The notes under the pieces were generated by a model. That model was not told where the DNA came from and did not search any database. It saw only the letters and a program-made list of their open reading frames with translations. Both the position numbers and the translations under genes were made by a program. A stretch of 64,000 bases of DNA from Chitinophaga sp. YR573 (lineage in GTDB: Bacteria > Bacteroidota > Bacteroidia > Chitinophagales > Chitinophagaceae), in the NCBI RefSeq assembly GCF_900110995.1, contig NZ_FOJF01000001.1, positions 3,055,199-3,119,198 on the forward strand, written 5' to 3'. This document shows positions 27,095 through 35,869 of this stretch, one piece after another (the first letter of the stretch is position 1; each line of letters opens with the position of its first letter).

Positions 27095-28321
27095 TTAGAT
27101 TTTAGGATGACAAATGTAGAATTTTTTTACGGGTATAGCCAGTGTATGGCTTACCAGCGCATTCTCGATAGAGGAAATGTCTTTCACAGTTCCATCTTTA
27201 AAAAGAATATTGATCTTTTCCGTATTCATGTTATATGCGCTCAGACTGGCTGTGCCCGTAAAAACGAAATAATCCAGGTCCTTTCCGGTGATGCCATATT
27301 CTTCTTCCACACGTTGTTTAAATCTTTGAATCTTTGTTGCATCGAAGCCCTCATCACTGAGGGTGCATTTCAATAAATGCCTGTTTATAAGCCAGTTGCA
27401 AAGCAAAGACAACACTTTATCCTCGTGTTGTACCCAAACCTTGATAGCGCTCATGATATCGTAGTCATCCAGCAGGCAGAACTTCTGTAAACAGGTAGGC
27501 TCTTCTTCAAAGTTGGCCGCAGTGATCGTATTATATAAAAAATACTGCAGGGCAGGAGAGGCAAAAAGGGAGACGCCCTTTGAGGCCAGTTCTTTCGCTC
27601 TGCGCAGGATATTCACCAGCATATTTTCCGCACTCAGTACGGTTTTATGAAGGTATACCTGCCAATACATCAAACGCCGTGCGACAATGAATTTTTCTAT
27701 AGAATAAATACCTTTTTCTTCCACCATCAGCTCGCCGTTATGCACGGTGAGCATCTTTATAATACGGTCGTAGCCTATCACTCCTTCCGAAACCCCGGTA
27801 TAAAAACTATCTCTGTTCAGGTAATCCATCCTGTCCACATCCAGCTGGCTTGAAACGAGCTGATGCAAAAAGGTTTTATGATAACGCCCGTTAAAGATAT
27901 CTATTGTTAAACTAAGGGCTCCGCCCATCTCCTTATTCAGCTCTTCCATCAGCCATTGGCTGATCTTTTCATGGGATACTCCCTCTATAATCCCATTTTC
28001 CAGGGCATGAGAATATGGCCCATGGCCAATATCGTGCAGGAGAATGGCCATTCTTGCCGCTATATCTTCCTCTTCCGTAATCTCTACCCCCTTACTTTTT
28101 AATTCTGCCAGGGCACAGCTCATCAGATGATAAGCGCCCATACTATGGTGAAAACGGGTGTGCATGGCGCCGGGATATACCAGATGAGCTAATGCCATTT
28201 GATGAATCCTGCGTAAACGCTGGTAGTAGGGGTGAGAAATAAGGGTAAAGATCAGTGGATGGTCTATCGTAATAAAGCCATATACCGGATCATTTACAAT
28301 TTTGCGCTTGCGTTCTGCCAT
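27095..28321 (-). CDS. HD-domain phosphohydrolase (dGTPase-like)
   Basis: A 408-residue protein of the HD superfamily. The metal site is visible as H in TRFHHSMGAYHL (about residues 56-67), HD in ILLHDIGHGPYSHALE (about 92-107) and D in SSQLDVDRMDYLNRDS (about 157-172), the order seen in dNTP triphosphohydrolases and SAMHD1 relatives. The natural substrate is not certain. It heads the lipid A run on the minus strand and is divergent from porX, with 291 bases between them. Confidence 0.87.
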   Translation of the reverse strand: MAERKRKIVNDPVYGFITIDHPLIFTLISHPYYQRLRRIHQMALAHLVYPGAMHTRFHHSMGAYHLMSCALAELKSKGVEITEEEDIAARMAILLHDIGHGPYSHALENGIIEGVSHEKISQWLMEELNKEMGGALSLTIDIFNGRYHKTFLHQLVSSQLDVDRMDYLNRDSFYTGVSEGVIGYDRIIKMLTVHNGELMVEEKGIYSIEKFIVARRLMYWQVYLHKTVLSAENMLVNILRRAKELASKGVSLFASPALQYFLYNTITAANFEEEPTCLQKFCLLDDYDIMSAIKVWVQHEDKVLSLLCNWLINRHLLKCTLSDEGFDATKIQRFKQRVEEEYGITGKDLDYFVFTGTASLSAYNMNTEKINILFKDGTVKDISSIENALVSHTLAIPVKKFYICHPKI

Positions 28322-28344
28322 TTACCGTTCTCCTTTAGCTTAGA

Positions 28345-28352
28345 CAAAGCTA
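28345..28352 (-). promoter_or_regulatory. Possible -7 box of the HD hydrolase / lpx operon
   Basis: Read on the minus strand this is TAGCTTTG, a perfect TAnnTTTG, 23 bases before the ATG at 28321. A proper -33 box is not obvious. Confidence 0.4.
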
Positions 28353-28440
28353 CGTTAAGGAATTATTATCTGTAACTTTTTCTAATGTATAGACGATGGA
28401 GGATGAAACTTCCCCTATATACCTTCTCATTTTTAACGTT

Positions 28441-28474
28441 TTTGTAATTTTATGATTAAAAATACTAATATTTG
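28441..28474 (+). promoter_or_regulatory. Possible porX promoter
   Basis: TTTG at 28441-28444 and TAATATTTG at 28466-28474 are separated by 21 bases. This resembles the Bacteroidota promoter but has one extra base inside the -7 box. It would leave a leader of about 130 bases before porX. The rest of the 291-base divergent gap is A/T-rich with no gene. Confidence 0.35.
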
Positions 28475-28612
28475 AATATTATAAAAGAAACCAGGTGCTT
28501 TTTAACAATTAATTGTGTCTCAATTGGCTATGGGGAACAGTTTTTGACAAAATAGAATGTTAACTTGAGCTGATTGAGCTGAAAATTTACCATATCAAAA
28601 TAATAAAGTTGC

Positions 28613-30172
28613 ATGAGTCAGATAAATATACTCTGGGTAGATGATGAAATAGAGTCTTTGAAATCACAGATCATGTTCCTTGAAAATAAGGGATATAAAG
28701 TGTCTGCGCTGACCAATGGCTATGATGCACTTGAATTTCTGAAGGAGAAGTCGATAGTTGTAGATGTAGTACTGCTGGATGAGTCTATGCCGGGGATAAC
28801 CGGACTGGAAACACTGGCCAAGATCAAAGAGATTGATCAGCAGATCCCTGTGGTGATGATCACAAAAAATGAAGCGGAGAACGTGATGGATGAGGCGATA
28901 GGCTCTCAGATCACCGATTATCTTATAAAACCGGTAAACCCTAATCAGGTATTATTATCCCTGAAAAGGATCATCGATAACAAACGCCTGGTAGCAGAAA
29001 AGACAACTACCGCTTATCAGCAGGAGTTCCGCTCCCTGTTCATGGCCCTTAGCTCCAATCCGGACCATAATGAATGGATGGACATCTATAAAAAGCTGGT
29101 TTATTGGGAGATGGAGATGGCCAAGACGAACAGTCCTGAAATGCTGGAAGTCCTGAATATGCAGAAGGCAGAGGCTAATACCGAGTTCGCCAAATACATA
29201 GGCCGTAACTATGCCAGCTGGGTAGGTCCCAAAAGCAAAGACGCACCGGTGATGTCTCATACCCTCTTCCAGGAGAAGGTGGTGCCTAACCTGGACCCGG
29301 ACGTTCCCAATTTCTTTATTATCATAGATAATCTGCGCCTGGACCAGTGGAAGGCTATCATGCCTATCTTCCTGGAATCCTTCAGGCTGGTAAATGAAGA
29401 TACTTTCTACAGCATATTACCTACTTCTACTCAGTACAGCCGTAATGCCATCTTTGCAGGCATGCTGCCGATAGATATAGAACATGACTTCCCCGAAGAA
29501 TGGAAGAATGATGATGAAGAGGGAGGGAAGAACCTGCATGAGGAAGCATTCTTTGCTGATCAGCTGTACCGGCTTAAAATGGATACCCGCTTTTCGTATA
29601 CAAAAGTGACTACCCATAATGACGGTCAGCACCTGGTGAACAATATTCATAACCTGATGGCTTATCCGATCAATGTGATCGTGTATAATTTCGTGGATAT
29701 GCTGAGTCATGCCCGTACCGAAATGGAAGTACTGAAAGAACTGGCAGGAGATGAAGCCTCTTACCGTTCTATCACCGCCAGCTGGTTCGAACACTCTCCT
29801 TTACACCAGGCATTAAAACGTATTGCAGATAAGAAGATCAATATAGTGCTGGCTACCGATCACGGCAATGTACGTGTGAAAACACCCGTAAAGGTGATAG
29901 GGGATAAGCAGACAACTACCAACCTGCGTTACAAACATGGCCGTAATCTGAATTACGAAGCCAAGGATGTAGTGGCTTTCCGCGATCCCCGTGAGGCAGG
30001 GTTACCCCGGCCAAACGTAAACTCCTCTTACATCTTTGCCAAGGAAGACGGATATCTCTGTTATCCGAATAACTACAACTACTTTGCTAATTTCTACCGG
30101 AATACCTTCCAGCATGGTGGTATTTCCCTGGAAGAAGTGATAGTACCTGTAGCAAGGATGGTGAGCAAGTAA
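28613..30172 (+). CDS. porX: PorX: response regulator with PglZ-type effector domain
   Basis: A 519-residue protein. Residues 1-125 are a CheY-like receiver (ILWVDDE at the start, the phospho-acceptor Asp in VVLLDESMPG near 55, and the switch-lysine segment YLIKPVNP near 106). The C-terminal half is an alkaline-phosphatase-superfamily PglZ domain with FIIIDNLRLDQW near 226, the nucleophile-region TSTQYSRNAIF near 272 and ATDHGNVRV near 418. This is the architecture and length of PorX, the regulator of the type IX secretion system, which acts with the kinase PorY; PorX of other species hydrolyses oligonucleotides. It is followed 33 bases later by a small conserved protein. Confidence 0.95.
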   Translation: MSQINILWVDDEIESLKSQIMFLENKGYKVSALTNGYDALEFLKEKSIVVDVVLLDESMPGITGLETLAKIKEIDQQIPVVMITKNEAENVMDEAIGSQITDYLIKPVNPNQVLLSLKRIIDNKRLVAEKTTTAYQQEFRSLFMALSSNPDHNEWMDIYKKLVYWEMEMAKTNSPEMLEVLNMQKAEANTEFAKYIGRNYASWVGPKSKDAPVMSHTLFQEKVVPNLDPDVPNFFIIIDNLRLDQWKAIMPIFLESFRLVNEDTFYSILPTSTQYSRNAIFAGMLPIDIEHDFPEEWKNDDEEGGKNLHEEAFFADQLYRLKMDTRFSYTKVTTHNDGQHLVNNIHNLMAYPINVIVYNFVDMLSHARTEMEVLKELAGDEASYRSITASWFEHSPLHQALKRIADKKINIVLATDHGNVRVKTPVKVIGDKQTTTNLRYKHGRNLNYEAKDVVAFRDPREAGLPRPNVNSSYIFAKEDGYLCYPNNYNYFANFYRNTFQHGGISLEEVIVPVARMVSK

Positions 30173-30205
30173 GTACTATTGAAGAGTAAGTAGTATTTTT
30201 GCCGA

Positions 30206-30673
30206 ATGAACTTTAAAGTCACACCCAATAACCTGACACGTCTGGAAAAGATTTTCAGCGAAATCAAGTATGAATTGCGTTTTGAAAAAGGCACATTCAA
30301 CTCTGGCTATTGTGTTCTGGAACACAAGAAAGTGGTGGTGATCAATAAATTCCTGAATTTAGAAGGACGTATCAACAGCCTGCTGGATATCTTATCTACT
30401 ATGCAACTGGATGATACGCTGCTGACACCGGAATCGCTGAAGTTATACAAGCAGATAGTGGAAAACAGGAATGCGTTGCAGGCCGCTGAGGCAGCAGAAG
30501 AAGTGGCAGAGGCTGAAGCCGCGAAAACCGCTGAAGCTGCGGCTGCCGAAAAGGCATCTGCTGAAGTAACAACAGCTGAAGCAGCACAACCATCCACGGA
30601 AGCAGAAAAATCTCCTTCAGATAATATATCTGAAGAGGAAAACCCTTCACCAGCACAACCATCAGAGAATTGA
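30206..30673 (+). CDS. Small protein with Ala/Glu-rich tail, unknown function
   Basis: A 155-residue protein in two parts. Residues 1-90 are a compact, ordinary-composition domain (NFKVTPNNLTRLEKIFSEI..., ending LYKQIVEN). Residues 95-155 are low complexity, dominated by Ala and Glu and then Ser and Pro, probably a charged helix leading into a disordered end. I do not recognise a named family, although the N-terminal part reads like a conserved Bacteroidota domain. It lies 33 bases after porX, and its stop overlaps the start of the MBL hydrolase gene, so the three are probably co-expressed. A TATTTTTG box (30194-30201) ends just 4 bases before the ATG. Confidence 0.72.
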   Translation: MNFKVTPNNLTRLEKIFSEIKYELRFEKGTFNSGYCVLEHKKVVVINKFLNLEGRINSLLDILSTMQLDDTLLTPESLKLYKQIVENRNALQAAEAAEEVAEAEAAKTAEAAAAEKASAEVTTAEAAQPSTEAEKSPSDNISEEENPSPAQPSEN

Positions 30674-31437
30674 AAATAACTTTTCTAGGAACAGGTACTT
30701 CTCAGGGTGTACCGGTAATTGCCTGTGGTTGCAGGGTTTGTACTTCTGCGAATAAGAAGGATAATCGTCTGCGCAGCAGTATCATGGTTAGCGGAACAGG
30801 TGCCGGAAACATTGTGGTAGATACTACTCCCGATTTCCGTTACCAGATGCTGAGAGCAAATGTCAAACACCTGGAAGCAGTACTGATCACCCATTCTCAT
30901 AAAGACCATATCGCTGGTATGGACGATATCCGTGCATTCAATTATTTCCAGCAGCGACATATAGATATATACGCCAGTGAATTCTCTCAGGAAATAATCA
31001 TGCGGGAGTTTGCCTATGCATTTGCAGAACATAAATACCCGGGTATTCCGGAAATAAACCTTAAAACAATTGATAGTGATCCCTTTGATGTAAATGGGTT
31101 TACCGTCATGCCTGTAATGGTGATGCACCATAAGATGCCTGTACTGGGCTTCCGTTTTGGTGATTTCACCTATATCACGGATGCCAATTTCATCTCCGAA
31201 GAGGAAAAGGATAAGATCCGTGGCTCTAAAGTACTGGTGCTGAATGCCCTGCGCATGGAAAAGCATATCTCCCATTTCACATTAGGAGAAGCTATTGCCC
31301 TTGCACAGGAACTGAACATTCCCCAGGTATACTTTACCCATATTAGTCACCAGCTTGGATTACACGACGAAGTAATGGCAGAACTGCCACCCGGAATGGC
31401 CCTGGCCTACGACGGACTGGAAGTAGAGCTGCCATAA
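30670..31437 (+). CDS. MBL-fold metallo-hydrolase (PhnP-like)
   Basis: A 255-residue hydrolase starting at a TTG codon (30670) that overlaps the previous gene's TGA (TTGA, 4-base overlap). The start is supported by the family N-terminus KITFLGTGTSQGVPVIACGC. The zinc motif is ITHSHKDHIAGMDDIR near residues 73-88 (HxHxDH), with later histidines in MVMHHKMPV and YFTHISHQLG. It resembles PhnP-type cyclic phosphodiesterases and related MBL enzymes of Bacteroidota; the substrate is unknown. The coupled start suggests translation linked to the small protein before it. Confidence 0.88.
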   Translation: MKITFLGTGTSQGVPVIACGCRVCTSANKKDNRLRSSIMVSGTGAGNIVVDTTPDFRYQMLRANVKHLEAVLITHSHKDHIAGMDDIRAFNYFQQRHIDIYASEFSQEIIMREFAYAFAEHKYPGIPEINLKTIDSDPFDVNGFTVMPVMVMHHKMPVLGFRFGDFTYITDANFISEEEKDKIRGSKVLVLNALRMEKHISHFTLGEAIALAQELNIPQVYFTHISHQLGLHDEVMAELPPGMALAYDGLEVELP

Positions 31438-31516
31438 CCACCATAATTCTTTAACTGCTTATTAACCCTATCTTTTTTATTTATGCCATAATTTGCCGCA
31501 CTTTAACTGTTAACCC

Positions 31517-32206
31517 ATGAAGCAGTCGTTATGGAAGGAATACTTCAACTTTTCCAAACAGGAAAGAACCGGTATTACAGTATTACTGGTATTAATCAGT
31601 ATTTGCGTTTCCACGCCTGCTGCGTGGGAATATTTTTATCCACCAATAACTGAAGGAGAGATCATTGCAGATAAAGGATGGATAAGACCGGAAGAAACTG
31701 ACCGTAAACAGTTTAAACAAAAGGAACGCATACACGGTGCAGCCTGGAAGAAAGATACGGTCTGGAAGAGAACAGTTTGGAAAAAAGACACAATTTATAA
31801 GAAACTAACCATCAGTATCAACAGTGCAGATTCTGCCACCTGGACTTCTTTACCGGGAATAGGTCCGGTCCTGGCCAGCCGTATTATCCGCTTCAGAAAC
31901 AAACTTGGCGGCTTTTACAGCATCAGTCAGATAAGAGAAACATACGGTTTACCTGATTCCACATTTGTGAAAATTCAACCATATCTGCAATTGGATACAG
32001 TTTCACTAAAAAATCTGGATATCAACCAGCTGGATGAGAAATCTTTGGCCCAACACCCGTACATACACTATAAAATGGCACGGTTAATAGTGTTGTATCG
32101 CAATAACAACGGGCCTTTCAGGCATGCTGACGAGCTTCTTGGGATACCATTGGTAGATGACAGTATTTATCGTAAACTTGAACCTTACATCAAAACAATA
32201 AAATAG
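31517..32206 (+). CDS. Helix-hairpin-helix (ComEA-like) domain protein
   Basis: A 229-residue protein. One hydrophobic segment near residues 18-36 may anchor it in the membrane, and a basic linker (KKDTVWKRTVWKKDT, about 81-95) follows. After about residue 100 come two helix-hairpin-helix units: INSADSATWTSLPGIGPVLA with ASRIIRFRNKLGGF, and LDINQLDEKSLAQHPYIHYK with ARLIVLYRNNNGPF. Such units bind DNA backbone in ComEA and related proteins. DNA uptake or envelope-associated DNA binding is possible but unproven. It ends 9 bases before the acyl-CoA dehydrogenase gene. Confidence 0.82.
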   Translation: MKQSLWKEYFNFSKQERTGITVLLVLISICVSTPAAWEYFYPPITEGEIIADKGWIRPEETDRKQFKQKERIHGAAWKKDTVWKRTVWKKDTIYKKLTISINSADSATWTSLPGIGPVLASRIIRFRNKLGGFYSISQIRETYGLPDSTFVKIQPYLQLDTVSLKNLDINQLDEKSLAQHPYIHYKMARLIVLYRNNNGPFRHADELLGIPLVDDSIYRKLEPYIKTIK

Positions 32207-32215
32207 ACCCCCGTT

Positions 32216-33355
32216 ATGAATTTTGAGCCTACAGAAATGCAGAAACAGATCACACAGGTGATCCGTGACTTTGGAAAAACGCATATTCAACCACATGTAC
32301 TGGAATGGGATGAAACTCAGACCTTTCCACTACAACTATTCAAACAACTTGGAGAACTGGGCTTAATGGGAGTACTTGTACCAGAACAATACGGTGGCAG
32401 CGGACTGGGATATCTGGAATACGTAACAGTCATCAGCGAAATCTCTAAAATCTGCGGAGCTATCGGCTTAAGTGTTGCCGCACATAACTCTTTGTGTACC
32501 GGGCATATACTGCAATTCGGAACAGACGAACAAAAACAGAAATACCTGCCTAAACTCGCCACTGCAGAATGGATAGGTGCCTGGGGACTGACAGAACCCA
32601 ACACCGGTTCTGATGCTATGAACATGAAATGTGTGGCACAGCAGGATGGTGATGAATGGGTACTCAACGGTACAAAATGCTGGATTACCCATGGTAAAAG
32701 CGGAGACCTGGCAGTAGTCATTGCCCGTACAGGAGATGTACGTGACAGTCATGGTATGACAGCCTTCGTTGTAGAGAGAGGTACTCCCGGTTTCAGTGGT
32801 GGTAAAAAAGAAAACAAACTGGGGATGAGAGCATCTGAAACAGCAGAGATGATCTTCGACAATTGCCGTATCCCGGCAGGTAATATGCTGGGCCACACCG
32901 GAGAAGGTTTTATTCAGTCTATGAAAGTACTGGATGGTGGCAGGATCTCTATTGCAGCCTTATCCCTTGGTATCGCCAAAGGAGCATATGAAGCCGCCCT
33001 GAAATACTCCCAGGAACGCTATCAGTTCGATCAGCCGATTTCCAACTTCCAGGGTATCTCCTTTAAGCTGGCAGATATGGCAACAGAAATCGCGGCAGCA
33101 GAGTTGTTAACCATGCAGGCAGCAGCAGGCAAAACGCTGGGACAAAAAGTTACACAGCATGCTGCGATGGCCAAATATTACGCCTCTGAAGTGGCAGTAC
33201 GTGCCGCTAATGAAGCTGTACAGATCTTTGGCGGTTATGGCTACACGAAAGACTTCCCCGTAGAAAAATTCTACAGAGATGCAAAACTCTGTACTATCGG
33301 AGAAGGCACATCAGAAATACAGAAACTGGTGATAGCAAGAGAAGCACTGAAATAG
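32216..33355 (+). CDS. Acyl-CoA dehydrogenase
   Basis: A 379-residue flavoprotein of normal length for the family. It shows WGLTEPNTGSDAMNM (FAD/substrate segment, about residues 122-136), CWITHGKSGDLAVVIA, the DGGRISIAALSLGIAKGAYEAA region near 240-261, and the C-terminal signature AVQIFGGYGYTKDFPVEKFYRDAK. The catalytic glutamate position of short/medium-chain enzymes is in the segment CTIGEGTSEIQ near 362-372. It introduces the 2,3-double bond into acyl-CoA in fatty acid or branched-chain amino acid breakdown; chain length is not decidable here. Confidence 0.95.
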   Translation: MNFEPTEMQKQITQVIRDFGKTHIQPHVLEWDETQTFPLQLFKQLGELGLMGVLVPEQYGGSGLGYLEYVTVISEISKICGAIGLSVAAHNSLCTGHILQFGTDEQKQKYLPKLATAEWIGAWGLTEPNTGSDAMNMKCVAQQDGDEWVLNGTKCWITHGKSGDLAVVIARTGDVRDSHGMTAFVVERGTPGFSGGKKENKLGMRASETAEMIFDNCRIPAGNMLGHTGEGFIQSMKVLDGGRISIAALSLGIAKGAYEAALKYSQERYQFDQPISNFQGISFKLADMATEIAAAELLTMQAAAGKTLGQKVTQHAAMAKYYASEVAVRAANEAVQIFGGYGYTKDFPVEKFYRDAKLCTIGEGTSEIQKLVIAREALK

Positions 33356-33386
33356 CATTTAGCTCCGTGCTTGTCACAAATTGTGA

Positions 33387-33536
33387 GCTCCGTTAGGAGC
33401 TCCGTGTTTGTAGCAATAAGACATACAACAAACCCAGACTCCGTAGGAGTCCCCTATTTATCGCAAATAGGGGACTCCTACGGAGTCTGGGTTTGTTGTA
33501 TGTCTTATTGCTACAAACACGGGGCTCCTACGGAGC
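33387..33536. repeat. 150-base near-perfect palindrome made of nested hairpins
   Basis: A 58-bp perfect inverted repeat (33402-33459 with 33465-33522) around a 5-base centre, extended on both sides through one wobble and a 1-base bulge to 33387 and 33536. Each arm also contains its own small hairpins (GACTCCGTAGGAGTC; GCTCC-GTA-GGAGC). The modules GACTCCGTAGGAGTCCCC and GTGTTTGTAGCAA recur in the palindrome at 49876-50031. No coding capacity and no T run at the end, so it does not look like a simple terminator. It fills most of the 282-base gap between two plus-strand genes. Confidence 0.9.
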
Positions 33537-33637
33537 CTGATTAATAACTATCCAATAATGGAGCCCCAAATAATATAGCATCTTATAACATTTAGATAAT
33601 TCTGCTTTTCTTACCTTTCAGTACTAAAAACTATGTC

Positions 33638-35263
33638 ATGAGTTTTGAAGATCAACTACATCATATGTTCCCCTCAGCAGATGCCATTCCGGCTCAATAC
33701 CAACTGCCTGCAGAAGTTCACCAGAGAGAATACCTGACCGGTGGAGAAATGAAACCCTGGAACGGAGACGTACATACTGTTCTCTCTCCAATATGCATTC
33801 AAACACCTGAAGGACTAAAAAGAAAAGTAATCGGTTCTTACCCGTTATGCGGACCAGAAGAAGCTATGACCGCCTTGGACGCCGCTGTATTAGCATATAA
33901 TGACGGTCGGGGTGAATGGCCTACTATGCCCATCGCAGAAAGGATCGCCTGCATGGATAAGTTCACTGGTAAGATGATCGAGAAGAAAGACGAGATCGTA
34001 AAGCTGATCATGTGGGAAATAGGAAAATCCTATGGAGATTCTGTAAAAGAATTCGACAGGACGATAGAATACATCAACAGCACAATAGATTCGCTCAAAG
34101 ATCTGGACCGCAACTCCAGCCGTTTTGAAATAGAACAGGGGATCATAGGACAGATCAGAAGATCTCCACTGGGGGTAGTCCTCTGTATGGGGCCATTCAA
34201 CTATCCGCTGAATGAAACGTTCACCACATTGATCCCGGCTCTGATCATGGGGAACACGATCCTGTTCAAACCACCAAAGCACGGTACTTTATTACACTAC
34301 CCACTGCTGGAAGCTTTCCGTACCTGTTTCCCCAAAGGAGTAGTAAACACGATCTACGGACGTGGTAACGTGATCATTGCCCCGCTGATGGAATCCGGTA
34401 AAATCAATGTATTAACACTGATAGGCAGCAGTAAAGTAGCCAACCAGCTCAAAAAACTGCATCCGAAAGTAAACAGGCTCCGTGCTATCCTCGGACTCGA
34501 TGCCAAGAATGCCGCTATTATCACCGATAAGGCCGATTTAGACCTCGCAGTGAAGGAATGTGTGCTGGGATCATTATCGTTCAATGGACAGCGTTGTACG
34601 GCCATTAAAATCATTTTTGTACATAAAAAGGTAGCAGATGCTTTCCTGGAAAAATTAAGCGCCGCTATCGGAAAGCTGAAACTGGGTATGCCCTGGGAAA
34701 AAGACGTATTCCTTACGCCATTGCCGGAACCTCAGAAACCTGTGTACCTGAAAGAATGTATAGATGATGCAATTGCTAACGGTGCAAAGGTGATGAATGA
34801 AAACGGCGGGCTGATTTACGAATCTTTAGTATATCCGGCAGTGTTATACCCGGTAAACAATAAGATGAAGTTATATCGTGAAGAACAATTCGGTCCTGTA
34901 ATCCCCGTACTGCCTTTCGATGATATCGAAACTCCGATAGAATACCTGATCCATTCAGATCATGGACAGCAGGTAAGCCTGTTCTCCAATGATGCAGATG
35001 AACTTGCATCACTGATAGATCCACTTGTAAATCAGGTAAGCAGAGTGAATATCAATAGTCAGTGTCAGAGAGGACCAGATATTTTTCCATTTACCGGTCG
35101 TAAAGATTCTGCAGAAGGAACATTAAGTGTGCCGGATGCACTGAGAGCATTTTCCATTCGTACAATGGTGGCAGTAAAACAAACAGAAGAGAATAAAAAG
35201 CTCCTTAATCAGATCATCAGCGACCAGACTTCGAACTTTTTGTCAACAAAATATATATTTTAA
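33638..35263 (+). CDS. Aldehyde dehydrogenase superfamily protein, GapN-like (NADP glyceraldehyde-3-phosphate dehydrogenase)
   Basis: A 541-residue aldehyde dehydrogenase fold protein. Visible motifs are the oxyanion asparagine in GPFNYPLN (Asn188), Lys211 in FKPPKHG, the cofactor loop TLIGSSKVA near 260-268, the catalytic Cys320 in FNGQRCTA, and EEQFGPVIPV near 428. The general-base glutamate expected in ELGGK is replaced: here the segment is GLDAKN (286-291), with Gly at the Glu position. The N-terminal region (about 1-70) fits non-phosphorylating NADP-dependent glyceraldehyde-3-phosphate dehydrogenases annotated in Bacteroidota. The fold is certain; the exact substrate is less so. Confidence 0.82.
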   Translation: MSFEDQLHHMFPSADAIPAQYQLPAEVHQREYLTGGEMKPWNGDVHTVLSPICIQTPEGLKRKVIGSYPLCGPEEAMTALDAAVLAYNDGRGEWPTMPIAERIACMDKFTGKMIEKKDEIVKLIMWEIGKSYGDSVKEFDRTIEYINSTIDSLKDLDRNSSRFEIEQGIIGQIRRSPLGVVLCMGPFNYPLNETFTTLIPALIMGNTILFKPPKHGTLLHYPLLEAFRTCFPKGVVNTIYGRGNVIIAPLMESGKINVLTLIGSSKVANQLKKLHPKVNRLRAILGLDAKNAAIITDKADLDLAVKECVLGSLSFNGQRCTAIKIIFVHKKVADAFLEKLSAAIGKLKLGMPWEKDVFLTPLPEPQKPVYLKECIDDAIANGAKVMNENGGLIYESLVYPAVLYPVNNKMKLYREEQFGPVIPVLPFDDIETPIEYLIHSDHGQQVSLFSNDADELASLIDPLVNQVSRVNINSQCQRGPDIFPFTGRKDSAEGTLSVPDALRAFSIRTMVAVKQTEENKKLLNQIISDQTSNFLSTKYIF

Positions 35264-35497
35264 GCAATATCGTATTAGCCGAATAAAGAGTGTTACGATA
35301 TTATTAACTAATTATTTAGCCATAAATTAATTTATTAATATATGGTTGCCGTTCATATTATTTTACAAAAAAGTGAGTATTAACCCTTTAGTGTGATGGA
35401 ATATTGAACTAAGAACGTTAAATTTGGGTTAATTCATCACTCTTTACCATTTATCAACCTTCAACACAGACAGACACTCGAAAAATTTCTACCCAAA

Positions 35498-35529
35498 AAA
35501 AAAGCATCCACTCAACCGGATGCTTTTTT
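35498..35529. terminator. Bidirectional terminator between the GapN-like gene and the 64-residue protein
   Basis: A 12-bp perfect stem (AAAAAAGCATCC at 35498-35509 with GGATGCTTTTTT at 35518-35529) and an 8-base loop. It has T runs in both directions and lies between convergent genes. The rest of the 288-base gap (35264-35497) is A/T-rich without a visible gene. Confidence 0.85.
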
Positions 35530-35551
35530 CATTTGTATCAATCAATAATGT

Positions 35552-35746
35552 CTAGTGTTCCAGGAAGTCGTTCTCTTTATTACTCTCACCCGCTCTTTTC
35601 TCAATATCTTTAAACCATTTGTCTACAGTACCCGCTAAAAAAACAGGTACTTTACCATTTACAAATTCTTTCAGTATCTCAAAAGTTTTTTGTGCCTGCT
35701 CATTGGTAAGGCCGGCTTTGTCTTTTAATTCTTGTAACAGATCCAT
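35552..35746 (-). CDS. Small hypothetical protein, 64 residues
   Basis: A short acidic helical protein starting MDLLQELKDKAGLTNEQAQ, with a second segment FVNGKVPVFLAGTVDKWFK. The helix-rich start and the AGLTNEQA motif recall small Bacteroidota proteins with a helical repeat, but I cannot name the family. The longer frame upstream to 36037 is rejected because it overlaps the divergent gene at 35870 and has non-protein-like composition. The terminator at 35498-35529 ends it. Confidence 0.65.
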   Translation of the reverse strand: MDLLQELKDKAGLTNEQAQKTFEILKEFVNGKVPVFLAGTVDKWFKDIEKRAGESNKENDFLEH

Positions 35747-35869
35747 AATTAATAGCTTGAGCTTTAAAGGTAACGAGAATTGAAAAAAGGATGAAATAAA
35801 TGGTAGGGCGTTGTGATACATATAATATTGTTTTAATTTAATATCTTGTTGTATCAAGCTATACCTACT

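Noticed and set aside
33360..33560. CRISPR array at the repeated GACTCCGTAGGAGTC modules
   Set aside because: The repeats are inverted, not direct, without regular spacers; no cas genes in the window.
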